Source of the DNA: LMUY01 sp965198895
Lineage (GTDB): Bacteria; Pseudomonadota; Alphaproteobacteria; Acetobacterales; Acetobacteraceae
Assembly: GCA_965198895.1 (NCBI GenBank)
Contig: OZ240676.1
Span: 3,720,001-3,784,000, forward strand
DNA length: 64,000 bases
Direction: 5' to 3'
The translations under genes and the position numbers were made by a program. The notes under the pieces were generated by a model. The model ran no database searches, was not told the origin of the DNA, and saw only the letters and a list, made by a program, of their open reading frames with translations. Shown here piece after piece: positions 9,672-18,102 of the stretch. How positions within the stretch are numbered: position 1 is the stretch's first letter; every line of letters begins with the position of its first letter.

Positions 9672-10088
9672 ATGCTTTCTCCGAAGCGGACGAAATTCCG
9701 CAAGGCCCACAAGGGCCGTATCCACGGCCTCGCCAAGGGTGGGACGGATCTGAACTTCGGTCAGTTCGGTCTTAAGGCGCTGGAACCCGAGCGTATCACG
9801 GCGCGGCAGATCGAGGCGGCACGGCGAGCGATCACGCGCTCGATGAAGCGTGCTGGCCGGGTGTGGATCCGGATATTCCCGGACGTGCCGGTGTCGCAGA
9901 AGCCGGCCGAGGTCCGCATGGGCTCTGGCAAGGGTAGCCCTGAGTTCTGGGTGTGCCGGGTCAAGCCGGGTCGCATCATGTTCGAGATCGACGGCGTGTC
10001 CGGCGACTTGGCGCGGGCGTCGTTGGCGCTCGGTGCTGCGAAGCTGCCGATCAAGACGAAGTTCATCCAACGCCTTGGGGAGGGTTGA
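9672..10088 (+). CDS. rplP: 50S ribosomal protein L16
   Basis: A 138-residue L16 starting MLSPKRTKFRKAHKGR, with the conserved RKPAEVRMGSGKG-type segment seen here as KPAEVRMGSGKGSPEFW. It binds near the A-site tRNA elbow. rpmC starts two bases downstream. Confidence 0.97.
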   Translation: MLSPKRTKFRKAHKGRIHGLAKGGTDLNFGQFGLKALEPERITARQIEAARRAITRSMKRAGRVWIRIFPDVPVSQKPAEVRMGSGKGSPEFWVCRVKPGRIMFEIDGVSGDLARASLALGAAKLPIKTKFIQRLGEG

Positions 10089-10090
10089 TC

Positions 10091-10321
10091 ATGACGAAAG
10101 CGACTGACATCCGCGCCAAGACGCCGGACGAACTCGGCACGATGCTGCTCGACCTGCGCAAGGAGCAGTTCAACCTGCGCTTTCAGCGGGCGACCGGGCA
10201 GAACGAGGGCATCGGCCAGGTGAAGAAAGTGCGCCGCGATATTGCGCGCGTTAAGACCATCATGGGGGAGCGGAAGCGCACCTCCTCGGCCGGGGCCATA
10301 ACCCCCGCCGTAGCGAAGTAG
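10091..10321 (+). CDS. rpmC: 50S ribosomal protein L29
   Basis: A 76-residue L29. The ATG at 10091 (MTKATDIRAKTPDEL) is chosen; a longer frame into rplP would add 46 unrelated residues. The diagnostic RKEQFNLRFQRATGQ helix is present, followed by VRRDIARVKTIMGER. A short Ala/Thr tail extends it beyond the E. coli length of 63. Confidence 0.96.
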   Translation: MTKATDIRAKTPDELGTMLLDLRKEQFNLRFQRATGQNEGIGQVKKVRRDIARVKTIMGERKRTSSAGAITPAVAK

Positions 10322-10333
10322 AGGAGAGGGGCG

Positions 10334-10642
10334 ATGCCAAGGCGCGTCCTAACCGGGCGGGTGACGAGCGACAAGATGGACAAGACCATTACGGTCCTGG
10401 TCAGCCGTCGTATCATGCATCCGCTGTATAAGAAGTTCATCCGCCGCTCGAAGAAGTACGCGGCGCACGACGAGGCGAACGTCTGTGTCGAAGGCGACAC
10501 CGTTCGTATTATCGAGTGCGCGCCGATCAGTAAGCGCAAGACATGGCTGTTGCTGGAGCGGAATGGCGAGACAGTTGGCGACTTGCCGCCGGAGATCGCC
10601 GTCGTAGCCGAGGCGCATCACGACGCGCCTGTGCAGGTCTAG
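10334..10642 (+). CDS. rpsQ: 30S ribosomal protein S17
   Basis: A 102-residue S17 starting MPRRVLTGRVTSDKMDKTI, an OB-fold 16S rRNA binder needed for early assembly. It carries about 20 extra C-terminal residues compared with E. coli. A GAGGAGAGGGG ribosome-binding site precedes the ATG. It is the last gene of the S10-type set. Confidence 0.97.
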   Translation: MPRRVLTGRVTSDKMDKTITVLVSRRIMHPLYKKFIRRSKKYAAHDEANVCVEGDTVRIIECAPISKRKTWLLLERNGETVGDLPPEIAVVAEAHHDAPVQV

Positions 10643-10652
10643 GAGCGGATAG

Positions 10653-11021
10653 ATGATCCAGGTCGAATCCAACCTCGACGTTGCCGACAATTCGGGCGCA
10701 CGCCGGGTGCAGTGTATCAAGGTGCTCGGCGGGTCCAAGCGTAAGACCGCTTCGGTAGGGGACGTGATCGTCGTCTCCATCAAGGAGGCCATCCCGCGCG
10801 GCAAGGTGAAGAAGGGCGACGTGCACCAGGCGGTGATCGTGCGAACTGCGTTCCCCGTTCGTCGCGCCGATGGCAGCGCGATCCGGTTCGACCGCAACGC
10901 CGCCGTGCTGATCAACAAGCAACAGGAGCCGATCGGCACCCGTATTTTCGGACCGGTCGTTCGTGAGCTCCGTGGGCGCAAGTTCATGAAGATCATCTCG
11001 CTGGCGCCGGAGGTGCTCTGA
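10653..11021 (+). CDS. rplN: 50S ribosomal protein L14
   Basis: A 122-residue L14, exact family length, starting MIQVESNLDVADNSGARRV. It contributes to inter-subunit bridges with L19. It opens the spc-type operon, 10 bases after rpsQ, with no terminator between them. Confidence 0.98.
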   Translation: MIQVESNLDVADNSGARRVQCIKVLGGSKRKTASVGDVIVVSIKEAIPRGKVKKGDVHQAVIVRTAFPVRRADGSAIRFDRNAAVLINKQQEPIGTRIFGPVVRELRGRKFMKIISLAPEVL

Positions 11022-11023
11022 TC

Positions 11024-11344
11024 ATGGCTGCACGGATCAAGAAGGGCGACCAAGTCGTCGTCATCACGGGGGCCGACAAGGGCCGCCGCGGTGAAGTGCT
11101 GCAAGTGATGCCGAAGGACGAGCGCGCGGTCGTGCGCGGCGTGCGAGTGGTCAAGCGCCACACCAAGCCGAGCGGCATGGGTCAGCCTGGCGGGATCATC
11201 GAGAAAGAGGGGCCGATTCACCTTTCCAACCTGATGCTGGTAGACCCCAAGAGCGATAAGCCGACCAAGGTTGGTTTCCGCGTGGTCGAGGGTGGTCAAA
11301 AGGTTCGCGTTGCCAAGGCGACCGGCGAAGTAATCGAGAGCTGA
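11024..11344 (+). CDS. rplX: 50S ribosomal protein L24
   Basis: A 106-residue L24 starting MAARIKKGDQVVVITGADKG (KOW motif), followed by GVRVVKRHTKP. L24 starts assembly of the large subunit. It begins 2 bases after rplN, and rplE begins one base after its stop. Confidence 0.97.
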   Translation: MAARIKKGDQVVVITGADKGRRGEVLQVMPKDERAVVRGVRVVKRHTKPSGMGQPGGIIEKEGPIHLSNLMLVDPKSDKPTKVGFRVVEGGQKVRVAKATGEVIES

Positions 11345-11345
11345 G

Positions 11346-11939
11346 ATGAGCGACACCGAAACAAAATACATGGCGCGCATGCAGCGCCGGTACCTGGACG
11401 AGATCCGGCCGGCACTGCAGCAGCAGTTCGGCTATAAGAACCCGATGCAGGTCCCGCATCTCGAAAAGATCGTCATCAACATGGGCGTTGGCGAGGCGGC
11501 CGGTGACCAAAAGAAGCTCGATGCTGCCGTCGCTGAGCTGACGTTGATCGCGGGCCAGAAGCCGGTGAAGACGAAAGCCAAGAAGGCCATCGCCGGGTTC
11601 AAGATCCGCGAAGGCCTGCCGATCGGCTGCAAGGTGACGTTGCGCAAGCAGCGTATGTACGAGTTCCTGGACCGTCTGGTGACGATCGCTCTTCCGCGTG
11701 TTCGCGACTTCCGTGGCGTCCCGGCAAACAAGGGCTTCGATGGGCGTGGCAACTTCGCTTTGGGGTTGAAGGACCAGACCATCTTCCCGGAGATCGCGTA
11801 CGACAAGATCGATGCGGTCCGCGGCATGGACATTATCTTCGTCACGTCCGCGCCGACCGATGCCGAGGCGAAGGCGCTGATGAAGATGCTCGATATCCCG
11901 TTCGCGGGCGAGGCCCCGGTGCAGGCGAAAGCCGCCTAA
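11346..11939 (+). CDS. rplE: 50S ribosomal protein L5
   Basis: A 197-residue L5, a 5S rRNA binder. The conserved core begins at MQVPHLEKIVINMGVGEA and contains LRKQRMYEFLDRL and DFRGVP. The N-terminus is about 18 residues longer than in E. coli; the start shown sits one base after the rplX stop, which supports it. A hairpin lies in the 60-base gap that follows. Confidence 0.97.
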   Translation: MSDTETKYMARMQRRYLDEIRPALQQQFGYKNPMQVPHLEKIVINMGVGEAAGDQKKLDAAVAELTLIAGQKPVKTKAKKAIAGFKIREGLPIGCKVTLRKQRMYEFLDRLVTIALPRVRDFRGVPANKGFDGRGNFALGLKDQTIFPEIAYDKIDAVRGMDIIFVTSAPTDAEAKALMKMLDIPFAGEAPVQAKAA

Positions 11940-11955
11940 TCAAGAGTTTTCGGAA

Positions 11956-11981
11956 AACCGCCGCCCCAAAGGCGGCAGGTT
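11956..11981. other. Stem-loop between rplE and rpsN
   Basis: The sequence AACC-GCCGCC-CCAAA-GGCGGC-a-GGTT forms a 6-bp GC stem extended by 4 bp past a one-base bulge. No T-run follows, so it is not a typical terminator. It lies just ahead of the rpsN ribosome-binding site (AAGGAG). It may be an RNA processing, stability or autoregulatory element. Confidence 0.55.
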
Positions 11982-11999
11982 CCAAGGAGTGAGTAGACG

Positions 12000-12305
12000 A
12001 TGGCGAAAGTCTCCCAGGTCAACCGGAACATCAAGCGCGAGCGGATGTCTGCGCGTGACAAGTCGAAGCGGGCCGCTCTGAAGTCCGTGATCATGGACCG
12101 CGACTCGGCCGTGGAGGAACGTTTCGACGCCTCCATGAAGCTGGCCCAACTGCCGCGTAATGGTGCGGCGGTGCGGGTGAAGCTGCGTTGCGCGCTAACC
12201 GGTCGTGCGAAAGCGAATTATCGCAAGTTCAAGCTGTGTCGTATCGCGTTGCGAGACTTGGCCAGTGCTGGGCAGATCCCCGGCATGGTCAAGGCCAGCT
12301 GGTAA
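12000..12305 (+). CDS. rpsN: 30S ribosomal protein S14, zinc-independent form
   Basis: A 101-residue S14 of the long form that lacks the CxxC...CxxC zinc site: the segment RCALTGRAKANYRKFKLCR has only single cysteines. The C-terminal RDLASAGQIPGMVKASW is standard. A clear AAGGAG precedes the ATG. Confidence 0.97.
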   Translation: MAKVSQVNRNIKRERMSARDKSKRAALKSVIMDRDSAVEERFDASMKLAQLPRNGAAVRVKLRCALTGRAKANYRKFKLCRIALRDLASAGQIPGMVKASW

Positions 12306-12317
12306 GGGGCGCGCACG

Positions 12318-12716
12318 ATGTCGATGTCCGATCCGCTGGGTGACATGATCACCCGTATTCGCAACGCCCAGCGTGCCCGTCACGCCGGCTGTGTCGCTCC
12401 GGCGTCCAAGCTGCGGGCGAATGTGCTCGATGCGCTGAAGCGTGAGGGCTTTATTCGCGGCTTCACGTCCGAGGAACTGCGCCAGGGTGTGAGCCAGCTT
12501 CGTATCGAGCTGAAGTACAACGAGGGCGAGCCCGTCATCAAGGAGATCACCCGCGTGTCCAAGCCGGGCCGGCGGGTCTACTCCAAGATCAAGGAGCTCC
12601 CGCGGGTGTACGCCGGTTTGGGGGTTTCGATCCTGTCCACGCCGCGTGGCGTGTTGAGCGATGCGGAGGCGCGCGCTGCCAATGTTGGCGGCGAAGTTCT
12701 CTGCCGCGTGTTCTGA
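12318..12716 (+). CDS. rpsH: 30S ribosomal protein S8
   Basis: A 132-residue S8 starting MSMSDPLGDMITRIRNAQRA. The C-terminal GVSILSTPRGVLSDAEAR contains the STPxG rRNA-binding motif. S8 is the spc-operon autoregulator in E. coli; no matching operator was identified here. Confidence 0.97.
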   Translation: MSMSDPLGDMITRIRNAQRARHAGCVAPASKLRANVLDALKREGFIRGFTSEELRQGVSQLRIELKYNEGEPVIKEITRVSKPGRRVYSKIKELPRVYAGLGVSILSTPRGVLSDAEARAANVGGEVLCRVF

Positions 12717-12726
12717 GGAGGCTGGG

Positions 12727-13260
12727 ATGTCACGCGTAGGCAAATACCCGGTCGAGATTCCGGCCGGTGTGCAGTTGGCGATGGCCGGCCGTACGATCAC
12801 GGCGAAGGGCAAGCTCGGCGAGCTCCGCTACGACCTGACCGACAATGTCGATGCCAAGATCGAGGACGGCAAGTTCTCCGTCGCCCCGAAGGGTGGCGAG
12901 CGGTCGGCGCGCATGATGTGGGGCACCACGCGCGCGCTGGTCGCGAACATGATCACCGGCGTGTCCACGGGCTACACCAAGACGATGGAGATCCAAGGCA
13001 CGGGTTTCCGCGCCGCGGTGACCGGGCCGAACTTGGTGATCAATCTCGGGTTCAGCCACGACGTCGTGTATCCGGTGCCGCCAGGCATCACGATCACCAC
13101 GCCGCGGCCGACGGCGATTGCGATCACTGGCGTGGATAAGCGCCAGGTTGGGCAAGTTGCGGCCGAGATCCGCGCCTACCGCCCGCCGGAGCCCTACAAG
13201 GGCAAGGGCGTGCGGTATGACAACGAGCAAATCCGCCGCAAGGAAGGCAAGAAGAAATGA
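12727..13260 (+). CDS. rplF: 50S ribosomal protein L6
   Basis: A 177-residue L6, standard length. The ATG giving MSRVGKYPVEIPAGV is used; an upstream frame would add 22 residues from rpsH. The C-terminal domain carries RPPEPYKGKGVRY. It lies near the sarcin-ricin loop. Its stop overlaps the rplR start (ATGA). Confidence 0.97.
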   Translation: MSRVGKYPVEIPAGVQLAMAGRTITAKGKLGELRYDLTDNVDAKIEDGKFSVAPKGGERSARMMWGTTRALVANMITGVSTGYTKTMEIQGTGFRAAVTGPNLVINLGFSHDVVYPVPPGITITTPRPTAIAITGVDKRQVGQVAAEIRAYRPPEPYKGKGVRYDNEQIRRKEGKKK

Positions 13261-13619
13261 GCGCACCCCGCGATCTCCGGGAGCGCCGTCGCGAGCGGCT
13301 GCGCTACCAGCTCAAGCAGAAATCTGGCGGGCGCGTGCGCTTGTCGGTGTTCCGTTCGGGCAAGAACATCTACGCCCAGGTCATCGACGACAAGCAGGGC
13401 CGCACCTTGGCGGCGGCTTCCAGCCTCGACAAGACGCTGCGAACCGATCTGCGGACCGGCGCCGACAAGGCTGCGGCGTCTGCCGTCGGCAAGTTGGTGG
13501 CCGAGCGGGCGTTGGCGGCTGGTGTGACGCAGGTCGTGTTCGACCGCGGCGAGTATCTTTACCACGGCCGCGTCAAGGCGCTGGCCGAGGCCGCCCGCGA
13601 AGGCGGGCTGGCGTTCTAG
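13257..13619 (+). CDS. rplR: 50S ribosomal protein L18
   Basis: A 120-residue L18, a 5S rRNA binder, with RLSVFRSGKNIYAQVIDD and the C-terminal FDRGEYLYHGRVKALAE. The start overlaps the rplF stop; rpsE follows after 13 bases with its own GGGGATAACAGG ribosome-binding region. Confidence 0.97.
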   Translation: MSAPRDLRERRRERLRYQLKQKSGGRVRLSVFRSGKNIYAQVIDDKQGRTLAAASSLDKTLRTDLRTGADKAAASAVGKLVAERALAAGVTQVVFDRGEYLYHGRVKALAEAAREGGLAF

Positions 13620-13632
13620 GGGATAACAGGTA

Positions 13633-14211
13633 ATGGCACGGGAATCCCGCGACGGGAACCGCGGCGGTCGCGAGCGCGATCGCGATGGCGGCGACGACCT
13701 GATCGACAAGCTGGTCACGATCAATCGCGTCGCCAAAGTGGTGAAGGGTGGCCGCCGGTTCGCCTTCGCTGCCCTTGTGGTGGTCGGTGATCAGAAAGGC
13801 CGCGTCGGCTATGGCGCCGGCAAGGCGCGTGAGGTGCCGGAGGCGATCCGCAAGGCGACCGAGCGGGCCAAGCGCACCATGATCCGCGTTCCGATGAAGG
13901 AAGGTCGCACGCTGCACCACGACGTGCACGGCGAGTATGGCGCCGGCCACGTGATCCTTCGGTCGGCGGAAGCCGGAACGGGCATCATCGCCGGCGGCCC
14001 GCTGCGCGCTGTTTTCGAAGCGTTGGGCATTGGTGACGTGGTCGCCAAGTCGCTCGGCAGCCGTAACCCGCACAACATGGTCAAGGCGACGTTCGCCGGG
14101 TTGACCCGCGCGGCCAGCCCGCGGTCGGTTGCGGCCCGGCGTGGCAAGAAGGTCAGCGACATTCTCGGCAAGCGCGATACGCCGGAAGCGGAGGCTGCGG
14201 CCGATGTCTGA
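13633..14211 (+). CDS. rpsE: 30S ribosomal protein S5
   Basis: A 192-residue S5 with a charged N-terminal extension rich in Arg and Asp (about 20 residues). The double-stranded-RNA-binding-like S5 domain follows (INRVAKVVKGGRRFAFAAL), then the C-terminal half (GIIAGGPLRAVFEALG). S5 acts in decoding accuracy and lines the mRNA entry channel. It overlaps rpmD by 8 bases. Confidence 0.97.
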   Translation: MARESRDGNRGGRERDRDGGDDLIDKLVTINRVAKVVKGGRRFAFAALVVVGDQKGRVGYGAGKAREVPEAIRKATERAKRTMIRVPMKEGRTLHHDVHGEYGAGHVILRSAEAGTGIIAGGPLRAVFEALGIGDVVAKSLGSRNPHNMVKATFAGLTRAASPRSVAARRGKKVSDILGKRDTPEAEAAADV

Positions 14212-14398
14212 AAGCAAGAAGCAGGTCCGGGTGGTGCAAATCGCGTCCGGGCTGGGGCGTAAGCCGGGTCAGATCGGAACGCTGATCGGTCTCGGTCTTA
14301 ACAAGATCCGCAAGGTGAGCACGCTGGAAGATACCCCGGCGGTGCGTGGCATGATCCGCAAGGTCCATCACCTGGTGCGGGTGGAGGAGCTGTCGTGA
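14204..14398 (+). CDS. rpmD: 50S ribosomal protein L30
   Basis: A 64-residue L30. The ATG giving MSESKKQVRVVQIASGLGR is inside the end of rpsE; a longer frame would read 25 basic residues from rpsE. The body IRKVSTLEDTPAVRGMI is typical. Its stop overlaps the rplO GTG start (GTGA). Confidence 0.95.
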   Translation: MSESKKQVRVVQIASGLGRKPGQIGTLIGLGLNKIRKVSTLEDTPAVRGMIRKVHHLVRVEELS

Positions 14399-14877
14399 AG
14401 CTGAATGAACTGCGGGATAATCCCGGGTCGCGGCTGAAGTTCAAGCGTCGTGGCCGGGGCATCGGGTCTGGTAAGGGCAAGACGTCGGGCAAGGGCGTCA
14501 AGGGGCAGAAGGCGCGCGAGGGCGTGTCGCTGAACGGGTTCGAGGGTGGTCAGCTCCCGATCTACCGGCGGCTGCCAAAGCGTGGTTTCACCAACATCTT
14601 CCGCAAGGAATATGCGCCGGTGAACCTCGGGTCGATCGAGAAGGCCATCGAGAGCGGTGCGCTCGAGGCTGGCGCGATCAATGAGGCCGCGTTGGAGAAG
14701 GCGGGGCTGGTTCGGCTGGCGAAGGTTGCCGGCGTTCGGCTGCTGGGTCGCGGCGCGATCACCAAGGCGATCACCGTAACGGTGTCCGGGGCTTCGGCTT
14801 CGGCCAAGGCTGCGGTTGAGGCGGCTGGCGGGACTGTGACGACAACCGTCGTTAAGGCAGAACAGCCGGCGGCTTGA
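14395..14877 (+). CDS. rplO: 50S ribosomal protein L15
   Basis: A 160-residue L15 with a GTG start overlapping the rpmD stop. The glycine-rich rRNA-binding N-terminus (RRGRGIGSGKGKTSGKG) and LPKRGFTN are present. The end is extended by about 12 Ala/Thr/Val-rich residues. It is followed by a repeat-filled gap before secY. Confidence 0.97.
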   Translation: MKLNELRDNPGSRLKFKRRGRGIGSGKGKTSGKGVKGQKAREGVSLNGFEGGQLPIYRRLPKRGFTNIFRKEYAPVNLGSIEKAIESGALEAGAINEAALEKAGLVRLAKVAGVRLLGRGAITKAITVTVSGASASAKAAVEAAGGTVTTTVVKAEQPAA

Positions 14878-14879
14878 AG

Positions 14880-14995
14880 GCGAGGGGGCTCTGCCCCTCG
14901 ACCCCGGAGGGGATGGTCGTCCCCTTCACCCCTGAAATAGGTGTCCAGAGGGCGTCTGTCCTCTGGTGGGGTTCGGGGCAATGCCCCGAGGCTTG
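14880..14995. repeat. Cluster of four GC hairpins between rplO and secY
   Basis: Four short inverted repeats follow one another: GAGGGG/CCCCTC (14882-14899), GGGGA/TCCCC, CCAGAGG/CCTCTGG (14945-14966) and CGGGGC-AAT-GCCCCG (14974-14988). The pattern (GGGGCTCTGCCCC, then ACCCCGG) resembles dispersed intergenic repeats common in high-GC alphaproteobacteria. It may lower read-through into secY. Confidence 0.7.
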
Positions 14996-15047
14996 CGTGA
15001 CAGCCAGTCACCGCGGCACACTGAAAGCATAATCGGGGGATACACGC

Positions 15048-16394
15048 ATGGCTTCGGCCGCCGAGCAGATGGCTGGCAGCATGAACCTGGGCGCCTTCAG
15101 CAAGGCGACCGAGTTAAAGAACCGGATTTGGTTCACCCTGGGAGCGCTCGTGATCTACCGGGTTGGCAGCTACGTGCCGGTACCCGGCATCGATGCCACC
15201 GTCATGGGCCAGGCAATGGCGGAGCAGGGCGCCGGCGTGCTCGGCATGTTCGACATGTTTAGCGGCGGCAACCTCAGCCGCATGACAGTCTTCGCGCTGA
15301 CGATCATGCCGTATATCAGTGCGTCCATCATCATCCAGCTGATGTCCGCCGCGATCCCGTCGCTCGAAACCCTCAAGAAGGAGGGCGAGAGTGGGCGCAA
15401 GAAGCTGAACCAATACACGCGTTACTTGACCGTTCTCATCGCCGTGTTCCAGTCCTACGGCATCGCCGCCGGGCTCGAGGCGTTCCACGATCGGGCTGGA
15501 ATGGGCGCCGTGCTCGATCCGGGCTGGTTCTTCCGCCTGTCCTGCGTCGTGACGCTCACCGGCGGCACGATGTTCCTGATGTGGCTGGGTGAGCAGATCA
15601 CTGCGCGAGGCGTGGGCAATGGCACCAGCTTGATCATCTTCGCCGGGATCGTCGCCAACTTGCCGCACGCGTTGGCCACGCTGCTCGAGTTGGGGCGCAC
15701 CGGTGCGATGTCGCCCGTGTTCATCCTGGCCTTCGCGGTGATCGCGGTGGCGGTGATCGCCTTCATCGTGTTCATGGAGCGAGCGCAGCGGCGAATTCCG
15801 GTCAACTATCCCAAGCGGCAGGTCGGGCAGCGTATGTTCGGCGGGGAATCGACGCATATGCCGCTGAAGGTGAACACCGCCGGCGTGATTCCGCCGATTT
15901 TCGCGTCCTCCATTCTGCTCATTCCGGCGACGATCGCCGGGTTTGGCCAGAGTAACCCGAACTCCATCCTCGGCTGGCTCTCGGGCCAGTTGGCGCATGG
16001 CCGTCCGCTGTATCTCGCGCTCTATGCCGGGATGATCATCTTCTTCTCCTACTTTTACACCGCCGTGGTGTTCAACCCGCAGGAGACGGCGGACAACCTC
16101 AAGAAGTATGGCGGGTTCATCGCGGGCATTCGGCCCGGCAGCAACACCGCGGACTACTTCGACCGCATTCTGACCCGGCTGACGACGATCGGTGCCCTGT
16201 ATCTGTGCATCGTATGCCTGTTGCCCGAAATCCTGATCGCCAACTACAATGTGCCCTTCTACTTTGGCGGCACCAGTTTGATGATCATCGTTTCGGTCAC
16301 GATGGATACGGTTACCCAGGTCCAGTCCCATCTGCTCGCGCATCAGTACGAAGGGCTGATTCGCAAGTCCAAGGTGCGGGGACGGGGCCGGTGA
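15048..16394 (+). CDS. secY: Protein translocase subunit SecY
   Basis: A 448-residue SecY, the pore-forming subunit of the Sec translocon, with ten predicted membrane helices. Family signatures include YISASIIIQLMSAAIPSL (TM2 region) and GTSLIIFAGIVANLP. The start MASAAEQMAGSMNLG matches the short cytosolic N-terminus of alphaproteobacterial SecY. Its stop overlaps the adk GTG start (GTGA). Confidence 0.97.
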   Translation: MASAAEQMAGSMNLGAFSKATELKNRIWFTLGALVIYRVGSYVPVPGIDATVMGQAMAEQGAGVLGMFDMFSGGNLSRMTVFALTIMPYISASIIIQLMSAAIPSLETLKKEGESGRKKLNQYTRYLTVLIAVFQSYGIAAGLEAFHDRAGMGAVLDPGWFFRLSCVVTLTGGTMFLMWLGEQITARGVGNGTSLIIFAGIVANLPHALATLLELGRTGAMSPVFILAFAVIAVAVIAFIVFMERAQRRIPVNYPKRQVGQRMFGGESTHMPLKVNTAGVIPPIFASSILLIPATIAGFGQSNPNSILGWLSGQLAHGRPLYLALYAGMIIFFSYFYTAVVFNPQETADNLKKYGGFIAGIRPGSNTADYFDRILTRLTTIGALYLCIVCLLPEILIANYNVPFYFGGTSLMIIVSVTMDTVTQVQSHLLAHQYEGLIRKSKVRGRGR

Positions 16395-17080
16395 AGCTGA
16401 TCCTGCTCGGCCCGCCCGGAGCGGGAAAGGGGACGCAGGCGAAGCGGCTGCAGGAGAAGTATGGCATCGCGCAGATTTCCACCGGCGACATGCTGCGGGC
16501 CGAGGTGGCGGCCGGGTCGGAGATCGGCGAGCGCGCCAAGGCTGTGATGGCGTCGGGTGCGCTGGTGTCGGACGACATCATTATCGACATGTTGGCGAAC
16601 CGGGTTCGCCAGCCTGATTGCGCTCGCGGCTTCATCCTGGATGGGTTTCCCCGGACCGTCGCTCAGGCCGAGGCTCTGGACAAGATGTTGGACGAACTCC
16701 ACCTTCAGCTCGATGCTGTCATCGAGCTGAAGGTGGACGACGCGGCGCTGGTCGAGCGGATCGCCGGCCGGTTCACCTGCGCCAAATGCGCCGCGAGCTA
16801 CCACGACGTGTTCAAGCCAACGGCGGTGGCTGGGGTGTGTGATGTCTGTGGTTCGACCGAGTTCATTCGCCGGCCGGACGACAAGCGCGAGACGGTGAGT
16901 GAGCGCCTGGCCGTGTATAATCGCCAGACCAAGCCGATCCTGCCGCACTACGAGAAAACCGGCCGCTTGCACGAGCTGGACGGCATGGCGTCTATGGACG
17001 AAGTGACGGCGTCGATCGAGACGGTGCTGCAGACATTGCCGTCGGAGCACGTTCACCTAGATGTGACGGAAGTGCGTTGA
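16391..17080 (+). CDS. adk: Adenylate kinase
   Basis: A 229-residue long-form adenylate kinase (ATP + AMP to 2 ADP). The GTG start, MKLILLGPPGAGKGT, puts the P-loop at residues 7-15; a longer frame into secY is rejected. AMP-binding and lid regions are intact (DGFPRTVAQAEAL; RRPDDKRETVSERL). The lid holds two CxxC pairs (CAKC and CDVC), so it should bind structural zinc. Its position between secY and rpsM is usual for alphaproteobacteria. Confidence 0.97.
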   Translation: MKLILLGPPGAGKGTQAKRLQEKYGIAQISTGDMLRAEVAAGSEIGERAKAVMASGALVSDDIIIDMLANRVRQPDCARGFILDGFPRTVAQAEALDKMLDELHLQLDAVIELKVDDAALVERIAGRFTCAKCAASYHDVFKPTAVAGVCDVCGSTEFIRRPDDKRETVSERLAVYNRQTKPILPHYEKTGRLHELDGMASMDEVTASIETVLQTLPSEHVHLDVTEVR

Positions 17081-17229
17081 CTCTGTCTTCCGCACTCGTA
17101 TAACGACCCTCTCCGGCGGAACGGCAACGTTCGCGCCCGTACTGTATTACCGGTGGCCAAGCGCTAAGGCGAGCAGGCCGCCTTACATCCGGCCGGGCGC
17201 GATGCGCCTGGCCCTGCAGGAGTTTGGCT

Positions 17230-17607
17230 GTGGCGCGTATTGCCGGTGTGAATATCCCGACCAACAAGCGGGTGACGATCAGCCTCCGCTATATCTATGG
17301 CATTGGCCCGACGAAGGCCGCTTCTATTTGCGAGAAGCTCGCCATTCCCGATGATCGCCGGGTCAACCAGCTCTCCGACGAGGAGATTCTTCGCATCCGC
17401 GAGCTGATCGACCGGGACTTCCGCGTCGAGGGTGACCTCCGTCGTGAAGTGGCGATGAACATCAAGCGCTTGATGGATCTGGGCTGCTACCGCGGCCTGC
17501 GGCACCGTCGTGGCTTGCCGGTGCGGGGTCAGCGCACCCACACGAACGCGCGCACCCGCAAGGGCAAGGCCGTTGCGATCGCCGGCAAGAAGAAAGTTAC
17601 CAAGTAA
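17230..17607 (+). CDS. rpsM: 30S ribosomal protein S13
   Basis: A 125-residue S13. The GTG at 17230 gives MARIAGVNIPTNKRV, which matches the family. A TTG six bases upstream is in frame, but the AGGAG at 17218-17222 is spaced 7 bases from the GTG and only one from the TTG, so the GTG is preferred. The C-terminal basic tail (GQRTHTNARTRKGKA) is present. Confidence 0.97.
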   Translation: MARIAGVNIPTNKRVTISLRYIYGIGPTKAASICEKLAIPDDRRVNQLSDEEILRIRELIDRDFRVEGDLRREVAMNIKRLMDLGCYRGLRHRRGLPVRGQRTHTNARTRKGKAVAIAGKKKVTK

Positions 17608-17652
17608 TACCCGGCTTTTTGCCGCACACAGCTACGAAGGCAGGATCACCTC

Positions 17653-18042
17653 ATGGCGAAAGCCCCCGCGCGTCCCCGTCGCAAGGAGCGCAAGAATATC
17701 ATCTCCGGCGTGGCCCATGTGAACGCCACGTTCAACAACACGATGGTCACCATCACCGACGCGCAAGGCAATACGATTGCCTGGTCGTCCGCCGGCATGC
17801 AGGGCTTCAAGGGCAGTCGTAAGTCCACACCCTATGCCGCGCAGGTCGCCGCCGAGGACGCCGGCAAGAAGGCCCGCGAGCACGGGATGGAGACGCTCGA
17901 GATCGAGGTGAATGGCCCCGGTTCTGGCCGCGAGAGCGCTTTGCGCGCGCTGCAGACCGTGGGCTTCAATATCACCCAAATTCGTGACCTGACGCCGATT
18001 CCCCATAACGGTTGCCGGCCGCGCAAGCGCCGCCGCGTCTGA
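17653..18042 (+). CDS. rpsK: 30S ribosomal protein S11
   Basis: A 129-residue S11 starting MAKAPARPRRKERKN, with GVAHVNATFNNTMVTITD and the C-terminal PIPHNGCRPRKRRRV. It lies in the platform and helps shape the E site. rpoA follows after a 60-base gap. Confidence 0.98.
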   Translation: MAKAPARPRRKERKNIISGVAHVNATFNNTMVTITDAQGNTIAWSSAGMQGFKGSRKSTPYAAQVAAEDAGKKAREHGMETLEIEVNGPGSGRESALRALQTVGFNITQIRDLTPIPHNGCRPRKRRRV

Positions 18043-18102
18043 GCCTGGGTCGAACACCTATGAAAGGCGGGCCGGACCCCGAGGGGTAAGGCCCGAATCG
18101 CC

